DNA of 64,000 bases from contig NZ_CALTTY010000002.1 in NCBI RefSeq assembly GCF_943912385.1, forward strand, positions 1-64,000, given 5' to 3'. Position 1 is the first letter of the stretch; every line of letters starts with the position of its first letter. A program made the position numbers and the translations under genes. The DNA comes from an uncultured Anaerococcus sp. (GTDB lineage: Bacteria; Bacillota; Clostridia; Tissierellales; Peptoniphilaceae). The notes beneath the pieces are model-generated. The model was not told where the DNA came from. It did no database searches and saw only the letters and a program-made list of their open reading frames with translations. This document shows positions 54,131 to 63,019 of this stretch, one piece after another.

Positions 54131-54899
54131 GCTTAAATCAAGCCATCTTTGGGTATAAATATACTAAAGATAGAGGAAATCTTACTACACAAAATGATAA
54201 AAATAATACTGACCAAGTCCAAATAGTATCAGTAGATAACTAGTCCCAAAAGATCACATATTAGGAAAAATAGACAAATATATAGACTTTGACTTCATAT
54301 ACGACCTAATAGAAGATAAACACTCACAAAAAACAGGCAGAATAAGTAAAGACCCATACTTTTCAACCTTCGGAAAAAACTATGAGAGAAGATTTAAGAA
54401 TACAGACATATTTAATTAAATACTCGAAAACATCCTAGATTAATTAATGATCTATTGCTTTTTTGACGCAAAATACAATCTGTAGACTCATACCATGTAA
54501 AAGCCTACGCTAACAAACATAAAAGTAAAATCATATCAAAGAAAAATAGAAAAAGAAGTAAATGAAGACAGAAATATCACGGGTAAAGTTAACTTTAATT
54601 ACCCAGGTGGTGAAATATTAGAAGAAAAAGAAATTACCCAATTAACAATAAATCCAAAAAGTGGACTATTCCATAAAAAAACCATAAAGAAAATTATGTC
54701 TCTCAAGCAAACCTACTTGATTCCACAACCATCCAATCATTCTTTAAAGAAAAATTAGAAAAATATCAACTAGAAAAAATTGTAATGGAACTGGATATAA
54801 AATACCAGCAATAGTAAAAGGTCTAATCGATAAAGAAATAATTCCGGTATTATATACACAAAACCAAAAGTGGGGTTCTAAGGATATAGACAAAGTCTA
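54130..54899 (+). pseudogene. IS1182-like transposase remnant
   Basis: Fragments in several frames match the order of an IS1182-family transposase: VPKDHILGKIDKYIDFDFIY, then FGKNYERRFKNTDIFN, then DSYHVKAYANKHKSK and EKEVNEDR, and finally LDSTTIQSFFKEKLEKYQLE and PAIVKGLIDKEIIPVLYTQ. Stops and frame changes break it throughout. It lies between rpoN and the alpha/beta hydrolase and is evidence of old mobile DNA next to the island. Ends of the element are not resolved. Confidence 0.65.
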
Positions 54900-54933
54900 A
54901 CTCACTCTTATATCTACCAACCAAGGAATTCTT

Positions 54934-55866
54934 TTAATTTTTATTTAGGAAGTCTTTAACTATTTTTTTATACCCTTCCCTATCCATATAAGGGTATGAA
55001 GCATGCTTATAGCCTTTTACTGTAATTAATTCTTTTTTGCCATCTGACTTTGCCTTATACAAATCTTCTGCCATGTATGGTGGGGTTACTTTGTCTATGT
55101 CAGAGTTCGTTATTAAAACAGGGATAGTGATATTTTTCATATAGTCACTACCATCCATATCAGAAAAACTTAGACCGAGTTTGGCTTTTGAATATAAGTC
55201 GCCAGCTTTTATCATATATCCAAGAGGAATTCCTTGTTTTTTTGAAATATCTTTCATTACATTTTCTATCATATCAAAGCCATTTGAAACTGGACTTTCA
55301 AGTATTAGATAGTCAATATTTGTATCATCTTTCTCTGCTGCAATTATACTAGTAAGTCCTCCATAAGATTCTCCCCAAAGTACTAGCTTCCCATCCTGGT
55401 ATTTTTCACGAATATAATCTATAACTGCTTTTGTATCTTTGGATTCTAATAGTCCTGAAGTATTAAAATCAGCCATGTTTTCCCCAGAATTTCTCTGATC
55501 ATAAGCTATCACATCGTATCCTAAATCTAGGAAAATTTTCATTAATGGGCTTACAGTTTCTTTTGTTCCGCCCATTCCATGCACTAAAACAGCTATATTT
55601 TTATTTCCAGGCTTTTTAGCAAAAATTGCTGGGACTCTGTGGTCTAAATCTTGGGCTTTTATCTCAATTTTTTCTAGCTTGTAGTTTTTAACCAAATCAT
55701 CATAATCTTCCTTGAATTCTTGTGAATTTTTTATGGTTTCTTCTCTGCTTACCACATTTGTGTAGCCATCAAAAACGGCCTTACCAGTGAAAATAGATAT
55801 TCCGATCGCTCCTATAATTAATAAGACAAGTAGACCTAAAAGTATATTTCTTATGACTTTTTTCAT
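54934..55866 (-). CDS. Alpha/beta hydrolase, membrane-anchored
   Basis: A 310-aa hydrolase with an N-terminal membrane helix (ILLGLLVLLIIGAIGISIF). The core has the HGMGG oxyanion region (IAVLVHGMGGTKETVS), the nucleophile elbow GESYGG (Ser near 170), and a late catalytic His in KGYKHASYPY. Family-typical spacing. Substrate unknown; similar proteins are esterases or peptidases at the envelope. Single gene on the minus strand. Confidence 0.88.
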   Translation of the reverse strand: MKKVIRNILLGLLVLLIIGAIGISIFTGKAVFDGYTNVVSREETIKNSQEFKEDYDDLVKNYKLEKIEIKAQDLDHRVPAIFAKKPGNKNIAVLVHGMGGTKETVSPLMKIFLDLGYDVIAYDQRNSGENMADFNTSGLLESKDTKAVIDYIREKYQDGKLVLWGESYGGLTSIIAAEKDDTNIDYLILESPVSNGFDMIENVMKDISKKQGIPLGYMIKAGDLYSKAKLGLSFSDMDGSDYMKNITIPVLITNSDIDKVTPPYMAEDLYKAKSDGKKELITVKGYKHASYPYMDREGYKKIVKDFLNKN

Positions 55867-56043
55867 AACCCCTCCAGTAAATTCTATATACTTTGTTTAA
55901 CTATTCTTCCAATTATTATAGCACCTATTTATCAAATCTATGTAAAATAAGGACAAAAAATCTAGTTACTAATTGACAATGCCCTTAAACTTAATATCAT
56001 AATAACGAAAGGTGATACACTAAAAATAAATATGGAGACTTAT

Positions 56044-56895
56044 ATGGTAAATATAGGAAAAATTCTTAAAATAATTATTTTAATCCTAGTCGGTCTAATT
56101 ATTTTGGTTGCTATCTTCTTTAAAATCCCTTATTCATCTCTGAAGAGTGAATTTAAGAGAGATTTTAATTCTCTGGATAAAACTAATAATAAGGGAGTTT
56201 TGACCAAAGAAAATTATGAAAGCTATCCTCTAGCTATCCAAAAATATATCGAAAACAACGGATTTATAGGCAAAAAAAATATGAATTACACCTTTATAGA
56301 ATACAAAGATGTAAATTTTGCTCAAAGCCATAAAAAGAAACTTAAGATTAATTATAACCAATATAATTTCTCAAACCAAGCTAGCCGTATTGCCTTAATA
56401 AACAGTTCTATTATGGGCATCCCATTTGAAGGTTATGATTACTATCTAAGTGGCGAGGGCGGAATGGTTGGAATGATAGGTAAATTATTCAAAATTTTTG
56501 ATGTCAAAGGACCTGACATGGATAAGGGTGCACTTTGCACCTATCTTTCTGAATGTCTATTTGTGCCATCAAGCATTCTAAACAACCCTAATGTTACCTT
56601 CGAGGAAATTAACCCTTACAATATAAAGGCTACGATTACTGATAATGAAATATCTGTATCTGGTATTTTTACCTTTAATGAGAATTATGAAATAACAAAA
56701 TTTTATACAGAAGATAGGCCTCAAGCCCAAAATGACGGAACCATAAGATATATCCCATGGTCAGCAAATATCTTAAGCTATAAAAAGACACCTAATGGGG
56801 TCAACTTTATCGATCATTTCCAAATTATTTGGCACTATCCAGAGGGAGACCTCATTTATTTTGATGGAAATCTTAGTAAAGTCCTGTTTAAATAA
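56044..56895 (+). CDS. DUF6544/DUF6920-like membrane-anchored protein
   Basis: A 283-aa protein with an N-terminal helix (ILKIIILILVGLIILVAIF) followed by a soluble domain. ESYPLAIQKYIENNGFIGKK and GALCTYLSECLFVPSSILNN are the family-like segments, later ITDNEISVSGIFTFNENYEI. I chose the ATG at 56044 because GGAG lies six bases before it; an ATG four codons earlier has no ribosome site. Function of these families is unknown. Its terminator is shared with the converging ZIP gene. Confidence 0.7.
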   Translation: MVNIGKILKIIILILVGLIILVAIFFKIPYSSLKSEFKRDFNSLDKTNNKGVLTKENYESYPLAIQKYIENNGFIGKKNMNYTFIEYKDVNFAQSHKKKLKINYNQYNFSNQASRIALINSSIMGIPFEGYDYYLSGEGGMVGMIGKLFKIFDVKGPDMDKGALCTYLSECLFVPSSILNNPNVTFEEINPYNIKATITDNEISVSGIFTFNENYEITKFYTEDRPQAQNDGTIRYIPWSANILSYKKTPNGVNFIDHFQIIWHYPEGDLIYFDGNLSKVLFK

Positions 56896-56899
56896 AATA

Positions 56900-56945
56900 A
56901 AAAATGAACCCAAAATCTACAAGATTTGTTGGGTTCACTTTTTTA
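56900..56945. terminator. Bidirectional terminator
   Basis: AAAAATGAACCCAA and TTGGGTTCACTTTTTT arms around AAATCT/AGATTT inner pairs; shared by converging genes. Confidence 0.8.
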
Positions 56946-56959
56946 TATTTTAATATTAT

Positions 56960-57754
56960 TTATCCTAGCATTACATCTAAAATCATCATTATTACAAAAC
57001 CTACTGCAAAACCTATAGTTCCTATGTTTGTGTGACTTTCGCCTTCTCCTGTGGCTTCTGGGATAAGTTCTTCTACTACCACATACATCATCGCTCCTGC
57101 TGCAAAGGAGAGAAGGTATGGCAAGATTGGGACCATGATTGATGATAATAAAATTGTGACTATGGCTGCTATTGGCTCTACTATGCCTGAAAATATTCCC
57201 ATACCGAAAGCCTTGTGCTTATTTACTCCAACAGCCTTTAGGGGTAAGGAGATGATAGCTCCTTCTGGGAAGTTTTGGATGGCTATTCCTATTGCAAGCA
57301 CCATGGCTCCTGCCATTGTTAAATCCCCATCTCCATATAGCACTCCTGCAAAAGATACTCCAACTGCCATGCCTTCTGGGATATTATGGATAATTACTGC
57401 GAGCACCATCATGGTTGTTTTCCTTAAGCTTTCCGCCTTCATCCCTTCTGGGTGGTCGCTGTCTATGTGCTGGTGGGGAATTATTGAGTCTAGGAAGAGG
57501 AGGAAGATTATTCCTATAATAAATCCTACGGCTGCAGGAATCCAGGCCATGTTATCAAGCCTTCCTACGACCATATCCATTGATGGCATAAGAAGCGACC
57601 AAATTGAGGCTGCTACCATGACCCCAGCTGCAAAGCCGGATAGGCCCTTCTGGACCTTATCCTTAAGTTCATTTTTCATCATATAGACGCAGGCTGCGCC
57701 TAGTGTCGTTCCTATAAAGGGGATTAGTACCCCCAGTAATATATCCTTATTCAT
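56960..57754 (-). CDS. ZIP-family divalent metal transporter
   Basis: A 264-aa importer with eight helices. Metal-binding HNIPEGMAVGVSFAG and QNFPEGAIISLPLKAVG in helices 4 and 5 are the ZIP signature, and a His/Asp-rich loop (IIPHQHIDSDHPEG) precedes them. It imports zinc and possibly iron or manganese into the cytoplasm. It begins 8 bases after glgP, so the two are probably co-transcribed, though no functional link is evident. Confidence 0.93.
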   Translation of the reverse strand: MNKDILLGVLIPFIGTTLGAACVYMMKNELKDKVQKGLSGFAAGVMVAASIWSLLMPSMDMVVGRLDNMAWIPAAVGFIIGIIFLLFLDSIIPHQHIDSDHPEGMKAESLRKTTMMVLAVIIHNIPEGMAVGVSFAGVLYGDGDLTMAGAMVLAIGIAIQNFPEGAIISLPLKAVGVNKHKAFGMGIFSGIVEPIAAIVTILLSSIMVPILPYLLSFAAGAMMYVVVEELIPEATGEGESHTNIGTIGFAVGFVIMMILDVMLG

Positions 57755-57762
57755 ACTTGCTC

Positions 57763-60138
57763 CTAGTCTATTTTCCAGATATCATCAGCATAGTCCTTGA
57801 TTGTCCTATCTGATGAGAAGAATCCTGCATTTGCTATATTCTTTAAGCATTTTCTAGACCATTCTAGCTTGTTTGTGTATTCTTTGTTTAATTTCTCGTG
57901 GGTCTTTCTATAGGATTCAAAATCTTTTAATAGGTAGTATTGGTCTGCCCTATTACCAGCTTGTGGTTTGATTAGTTCGTTATATATATCTAGGAAGTAG
58001 TAGGAGTCGTTGTCGTTAAATTCTCCGCTTACTAGAGAGTCTACCACGTCTTTGATGTTTTCATCCTTGCTATAGTATTCAAATGGATTATAAGAATTAG
58101 CTATTTCTGCTAACTCTTCTACTGTTGCACCGAACCTGTAGTTGTTTTCTTCACCTGCTTCAGCAAATATTTCTACGTTGGCTCCGTCTAGAGTCCCGAG
58201 TGTTAGGGCGCCGTTTAACATAAATTTCATGTTTCCTGTACCACTTGCTTCCTTACCAGCTGTTGAAATTTGTTCAGATACGTCCGCTGCTGGGAAGAGT
58301 TTTTCAGCATAGGTTACCCTGTAGTTTTCTACAAAAATTACCTTCATTTTCTTATTTACATCTGGGTCATTATTTACTACCCTTGACACTTCGTTTGCAA
58401 GCTTAATCATACCCTTAGCCCTAAAGTAGCCTGGTGCTGCCTTACCTCCAAGGATGAAAGTTGTTGGTGTAAAGTCAAGGTCTGGGTTATTTTTAAGCTT
58501 GTGGTAGAGGTGGATGATGTGAAGAATGTTTAGGTGTTGTCTCTTGTATTCGTGGATTCTTTTAATTTGAATATCAAAGATTGACTCTGGATCTACCTTT
58601 ATTCCCTCGTGCTCTAGTATATATTTTGCAAGCTCTCTTTTCTTTTCTTGCTTGATGTCCCAAAGCTCTTCTAAGACTTTTTCGTCATCTAGGTATTTTT
58701 CTAATCCCTTTAATTTAGCTAAGTCACTTTTCCAAGAGTCATCGCCTAGTTTTTCCGTAATGAAGGATGATAGTTGTCTATTTGCGTAAACAAGCCATCT
58801 TCTAGGGGTGATGCCGTTAGTTTTGTTGTTAAACTTCTCAGGACTTATCTTATACCATTCTTTGAAGGTATCGTCTTTTAGAATTTGGGAGTGGATTTCA
58901 GCTACACCATTTACAGAAAATCCTAGATAGATTGCAAGATTTGCCATATGAACTTGGTCATGGATTATAATTCTGTATGGATCGATTTGAACTTCACTGT
59001 ATCCCTTTTCTTTTAGCTTGCTTACAAGCATGTCGTTTATGTCTGTGATTATTTCTAGACACCTTGGGCTTACTTCTTGGACTATGTCTTCAGACCATCT
59101 TTCAAGGGCTTCTTGAAGGACGGTGTGGTTGGTGAAGGCAAATACCTTGCTTGCAATTTTTACAGCATCTTCGAAGAAGATTCCATTTTCATCAACTAAT
59201 ACCCTTACTAGCTCTGGGATAGCCATGATTGGGTGGGTGTCGTTTAGTTGGATTACGTGGTATTTATGGAAGTTTTCAAACTTAAGGTCTGTTGGGAAAT
59301 CCCTCTTGTATTTTTTTACCATGTCTTGGATAGAGGCTGAACAGAAGAAGTATTGTTGTTTAAGTCTTAATAGCTTACCTTCCCTTTGCATGTCGTTTGG
59401 ATAAAGGACCCTGGTTATATCTTCTGCCCTGTTTTTCTCAGCGACTGCTTGGTCGTATTCGAAGTTATTAAATTTTGCGAAATCAAATTCTTCAAATGGC
59501 TCTGATTGCCATAGTCTAAGGGTGTTTACAACTCCATTTTCAAAACCAACTACTGGCATATCATAAGGAACTGCTTTTACTTGTTGGTCTCTAAATTTAA
59601 CAATCTTAGCGTCAGAGTCTACCCTAATTGACCAGCCGTCTCCATCTTTAATCCAGCTATCCCCATGTTCAACTTGAAAGCCTTTTTCGATTTCTTGCTT
59701 GAAGATTCCTTCTCTATATCTTACACCATATCCTACTAAACTTAGGTTTTGGCTAGCTGCTGAGTCCATAAAACATGCCGCTAGTCTACCAAGTCCTCCG
59801 TTACCAAGGGCAGCGTCATCTTCGTAGTCTTCGATGGCTTCGAAATCTATTCCGAAGTCGCACAATAAGTCCTTGACTTCTTCATAAATACCTAGGTTTA
59901 TAAGGTTATTACCTAGTGATCTTCCAATTAGAAATTCTGCTGACAGGTAGTAGGCTTTTCTTTCTTTTCTTGATCTTGCCTTAGTCTCTCTCCAGTCTTT
60001 ATTGATAAGTCCCATTATTGTAGCACAAAGGGCATCATACCTATCTTTGTTTGAAGTATCTTCAAAGTTTTTCAGGGTGATTCTTTGCAAATTTTCCATA
60101 TAATTGTCTGCAAATTTATCTTTTGCTAATTCATCCAT
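57763..60138 (-). CDS. glgP: Glycogen/starch phosphorylase
   Basis: A 791-aa PLP enzyme releasing glucose-1-phosphate from alpha-1,4-glucans. Family signatures: YYLSAEFLIGRSLGNNLIN, ALGNGGLGRLAACFMDS, NDTHPIMAIPELVRVL, NNKTNGITPRRWL and the PLP lysine in EASGTGNMKFMLNG. Full length. No other glg genes are in the window. A possible promoter region of 320 bases lies upstream, so the gene is likely transcribed from its own start. Confidence 0.96.
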   Translation of the reverse strand: MDELAKDKFADNYMENLQRITLKNFEDTSNKDRYDALCATIMGLINKDWRETKARSRKERKAYYLSAEFLIGRSLGNNLINLGIYEEVKDLLCDFGIDFEAIEDYEDDAALGNGGLGRLAACFMDSAASQNLSLVGYGVRYREGIFKQEIEKGFQVEHGDSWIKDGDGWSIRVDSDAKIVKFRDQQVKAVPYDMPVVGFENGVVNTLRLWQSEPFEEFDFAKFNNFEYDQAVAEKNRAEDITRVLYPNDMQREGKLLRLKQQYFFCSASIQDMVKKYKRDFPTDLKFENFHKYHVIQLNDTHPIMAIPELVRVLVDENGIFFEDAVKIASKVFAFTNHTVLQEALERWSEDIVQEVSPRCLEIITDINDMLVSKLKEKGYSEVQIDPYRIIIHDQVHMANLAIYLGFSVNGVAEIHSQILKDDTFKEWYKISPEKFNNKTNGITPRRWLVYANRQLSSFITEKLGDDSWKSDLAKLKGLEKYLDDEKVLEELWDIKQEKKRELAKYILEHEGIKVDPESIFDIQIKRIHEYKRQHLNILHIIHLYHKLKNNPDLDFTPTTFILGGKAAPGYFRAKGMIKLANEVSRVVNNDPDVNKKMKVIFVENYRVTYAEKLFPAADVSEQISTAGKEASGTGNMKFMLNGALTLGTLDGANVEIFAEAGEENNYRFGATVEELAEIANSYNPFEYYSKDENIKDVVDSLVSGEFNDNDSYYFLDIYNELIKPQAGNRADQYYLLKDFESYRKTHEKLNKEYTNKLEWSRKCLKNIANAGFFSSDRTIKDYADDIWKID

Positions 60139-60396
60139 TTGTCTCTCCTTATTTTGCTTATATAATAATTTTTTTAACCTTTTAGGATTTCTTTCTGCGT
60201 ACAGTTCTAAAGATTTAGCTTGTGATCAATAATAAATTAATTCTAATAAAAAATACCAAATCATAATTATAAGCTGCATTTATTTTTTAGCCGTCTTTAA
60301 AATATATATAAAGTCGACTCTACATTCTACTATAGTTTCTTTGCTGATTTTATCAAGTTTTAGAATTTTCGAATTTTCTTATTATTTTTTATAAAC
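60139..60396. other. Upstream region of glgP
   Basis: AT-rich, no gene. A TATAAT on the minus strand (near 60261) could be a -10 for glgP but lacks a clear -35. No riboswitch recognised. Confidence 0.35.
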
Positions 60397-60427
60397 AAAA
60401 AGCCCCATCCTTAGATGATATGGAGCA
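60397..60427 (-). terminator. Terminator of the AI-2E/papain-like pair
   Basis: GCTCCATATCATC pairs with GGATGGGGC, then TTTTTG on the minus strand, 36 bases past the stop. Confidence 0.65.
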
Positions 60428-60462
60428 TTCTTGTTAACCTTTAAAACATATTATTTTATCTT

Positions 60463-61068
60463 TTATAGGGTTTTTTCAAAAAATATCAGACCCGTATAAG
60501 TTCTTTTTTGCCTGTAAAAATCTTCCAAGTAAAATTTGTAACGCCTACCCCAAGACGATACGACAAGCTCATGTTTACCATTTTTTTCATTCATTTCTGT
60601 TATGCAAAGGCCGTGGTGGCTTGTTACATCTACCTGCCTTGATAGCCAGTTTATCAGGATCACTGGGCTGTCTTTACTAAGGCCTTCACCTATAAAATCT
60701 ACCAACTCCTTTAGGGATAGGTCTTTTATTAAATTTCCCTCAATCTTCCTATAGGAAAGCCTTAGGTCCAAGGCATGGTTTATTATATCTATCCTTTTTA
60801 AAAGATTTGTTGCTGTAGGAACCCCGTTGGCCTTAGGTCTTAGTCTCTTATAGAAGGCGTACTGGGTGTTATTATACTCATAGAAATCTACAGGTCCTTT
60901 TTTAAATTGGTAAAAAAAACAATTGGTAAAGGCTGTTACTACGCAAGACCTGTCCCTAAAAAACTTGGACAGGCCGGCATATTTAAGCCATTCTTGGTGG
61001 CCGCCATAATATTTCTTTCTATTTTTTATTACAGGAACAAAATCCTTACTTCTCGTAAGCTTCATCAT
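60463..61068 (-). CDS. Papain/C39-like cysteine protease-fold protein, uncharacterised
   Basis: A 201-aa protein. A Cys in FFRDRSCVVTAFTN near residue 42, and a later His in TSHHGLCITEMNE, followed by VVSSWGRRYKFYLEDF, give the Cys-His order and strand pattern of papain-like peptidases. No signal peptide or membrane helix is visible. Its start ATGATG lies within the end of the AI-2E-family gene (overlap 23 bases) with no strong ribosome site, so it depends on coupling. It could be an inactive relative. No family name can be given. Confidence 0.6.
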   Translation of the reverse strand: MMKLTRSKDFVPVIKNRKKYYGGHQEWLKYAGLSKFFRDRSCVVTAFTNCFFYQFKKGPVDFYEYNNTQYAFYKRLRPKANGVPTATNLLKRIDIINHALDLRLSYRKIEGNLIKDLSLKELVDFIGEGLSKDSPVILINWLSRQVDVTSHHGLCITEMNEKNGKHELVVSSWGRRYKFYLEDFYRQKRTYTGLIFFEKTL

Positions 61069-62263
61069 GTGTCTCGATTTCTTCTATCTTATAGGTCTTG
61101 TTTGCCTTATCTAGTAGTCTCTTCTTATCCATATCCTTCCTTTCTAGGCTTAGGTGGATTTGTTCGTGGACTAGGGTATAGATAACTGACACAACTGGTA
61201 TTGATATTAGCATGCCCCAGACTCCAAACAAGGATCCGCCTATGGTTACTGATGCCATAACCCAAACTGCAGGCAGGCCTATCTTGTTGCCAGCTATAGC
61301 AGGATAGATGGCATTTTCCTGGATTTGTTGGATTATTAAATTATAGATTAAAAATATCAGAGCCTTAACGGGTGACTCTATAAAGATTAGTACAGTCGCA
61401 AATGCTGTACCAAAAATCGGTCCGAAAATTGGGATTAGGTCTGATAGACCTACCAGAACTGATATCATGGCCGCATTTGGCATCCTCATTATAAACATAC
61501 CCAAAAAGGTTAAGACCGATAGGCAGATAACTGATATTAACCTTGAAAATAGATAGTCTTTGAAGGTATTGTAAGATAGGGAAAAGACCTTATTGATATA
61601 GTCTGCCCTCTCTTCGTTCATGATAGCATATAGTAGCCTAATCCCATTAATCCTTAGCATCTTCTTTGAAAGAAGTACGAAGATTGAAAATACAAACATG
61701 GTAAAGACTCCTATTACCCCGCTTGATACAGAGCTAACTAAGTCTGTGGCTGTTGTAAATACATCTTCATCCCTACCTTGTAAGAAATTTATAACTGCAT
61801 TTTTTACATTAATCCATCCTACTCCTGAAAAAGTATTTAAAAACTTGTCAGCATAGGGTTCAGTTAAGGGATATTTTTTTAGAATATTATATATATCATC
61901 TACAAACTCCGGCCATCTTATGACAAAGGTATTTATGACTTTTGCAATAGAAGGCACTAGGATGTTTATTAACACAGTTAGGGCTAAAAACACTAGTAGC
62001 CAAGAGATTAAAAGGGATAGGACTGATATTAATCTCTTATGTTTATCCTTTTTATCTAGCTTTGAAAATTTTCTTTCAAAAAAATTCATCGGTATACTTA
62101 TTATAAAGGCCAGGGCTCCGCCCAGGATAAAGGGCTGGATTACTACATATAGTCTTGAAAGGGCCTTTGATACATTTTCTATATAGAATAAGCCAAAGTA
62201 TAACAGTATTCCGAGGAAAACTACTTTTAATAAATTTTGTGATCTTTGGTCAAGTTTTCTCAT
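61046..62263 (-). CDS. AI-2E-family (PerM/YtvI-like) membrane transporter
   Basis: A 405-aa protein with about eight helices. Family features are LVGLSDLIPIFGPIFGTAF near residue 285, QQIQENAIYPAIAGNKIGLP, and GSLFGVWGMLISIPVVSVIY, followed by a ~45-residue basic tail. Members move a range of substrates; the quorum-signal role implied by the name was shown for few. The start codon has a weak ribosome site. It is translated together with the papain-like gene downstream. Confidence 0.88.
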   Translation of the reverse strand: MRKLDQRSQNLLKVVFLGILLYFGLFYIENVSKALSRLYVVIQPFILGGALAFIISIPMNFFERKFSKLDKKDKHKRLISVLSLLISWLLVFLALTVLINILVPSIAKVINTFVIRWPEFVDDIYNILKKYPLTEPYADKFLNTFSGVGWINVKNAVINFLQGRDEDVFTTATDLVSSVSSGVIGVFTMFVFSIFVLLSKKMLRINGIRLLYAIMNEERADYINKVFSLSYNTFKDYLFSRLISVICLSVLTFLGMFIMRMPNAAMISVLVGLSDLIPIFGPIFGTAFATVLIFIESPVKALIFLIYNLIIQQIQENAIYPAIAGNKIGLPAVWVMASVTIGGSLFGVWGMLISIPVVSVIYTLVHEQIHLSLERKDMDKKRLLDKANKTYKIEEIETHDEAYEK

Positions 62264-62366
62264 TTATCTTCCTTCTCTATTTTTTGTTCACTTGTATCTT
62301 ACCATTTTTTATAAAAATAGTTAAGTTTTGCTTTTAGTAATGATATAATGGATAAAAGGAGGCAGT

Positions 62367-62981
62367 ATGAAAAAATGTTTTATAATTGGCGGTGGTGACT
62401 TTGATGGTTTTTTTAATGAAATATATTCTGAAGATCTAGTCATAGCAGCAGATAGGGGTTACGACTTTGCTGTAGACGAGGGTATCAATCCAGACTATGT
62501 GATTGGAGACTTTGACTCGACTGATAGACCAGACTTCCCTAATATTGTTAGTCTAAATCCTATCAAAGACTTTACAGACACTGTTGCAGCCATTGATTTT
62601 GCTATAGAAAAAGGCTACAGGCATATAATAATATATGGGGGTCTTGGTGGCAGAGAGAGCCACACCATCTCAAATATCAAGTCAATTCTATACTATAAAA
62701 AATCAGGAATAGATATTAGCCTCAGGGCTAGAGGCAAAGAGATTTTTGTCATAGACAAAGATTTTTCCTATAAGTATACTGGCAATGATTTTTATGTTTC
62801 TATCTTTTCCCTAAGTCAAAAATCTACCCTTGATATCAAGGGTCTTTACTATGAATTGGATGGGTATACCATGACAAATGACGATGCCCTCGGAGTTTCA
62901 AATGAGACTAAGGGTTGTGATTTTAAGATAGGTTTAAGAGAAGGCTACCTTCTTGTAATCTTTGAAGATTTTGACATATAA
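62367..62981 (+). CDS. thiN: Thiamine diphosphokinase
   Basis: A 204-aa enzyme transferring diphosphate from ATP to thiamine, giving the active cofactor. Signature IAADRGYDFAVDEGINPDYV and the metal site VIGDFDSTDRP; then IKDFTDTVAAIDFAIEKGYR and IIIYGGLGGRESHTISNI, and the small C-terminal thiamine-binding domain. AAAGGAGG precedes the ATG. Single gene with a bidirectional terminator. Confidence 0.94.
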   Translation: MKKCFIIGGGDFDGFFNEIYSEDLVIAADRGYDFAVDEGINPDYVIGDFDSTDRPDFPNIVSLNPIKDFTDTVAAIDFAIEKGYRHIIIYGGLGGRESHTISNIKSILYYKKSGIDISLRARGKEIFVIDKDFSYKYTGNDFYVSIFSLSQKSTLDIKGLYYELDGYTMTNDDALGVSNETKGCDFKIGLREGYLLVIFEDFDI

Positions 62982-63015
62982 AAACTCTTCTTACTTGCCT
63001 CATAAGAAGAGTTTC
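62981..63015. terminator. Bidirectional terminator
   Basis: AAACTCTTCTTA and TAAGAAGAGTTT with a 9-base loop, between converging genes. Confidence 0.8.
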
Positions 63016-63019
63016 TGTA

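Noticed and set aside
57051..57686. A 211-codon plus-strand open frame opposite the ZIP transporter
   Set aside because: Antisense shadow; the ZIP motifs on the other strand are clear.
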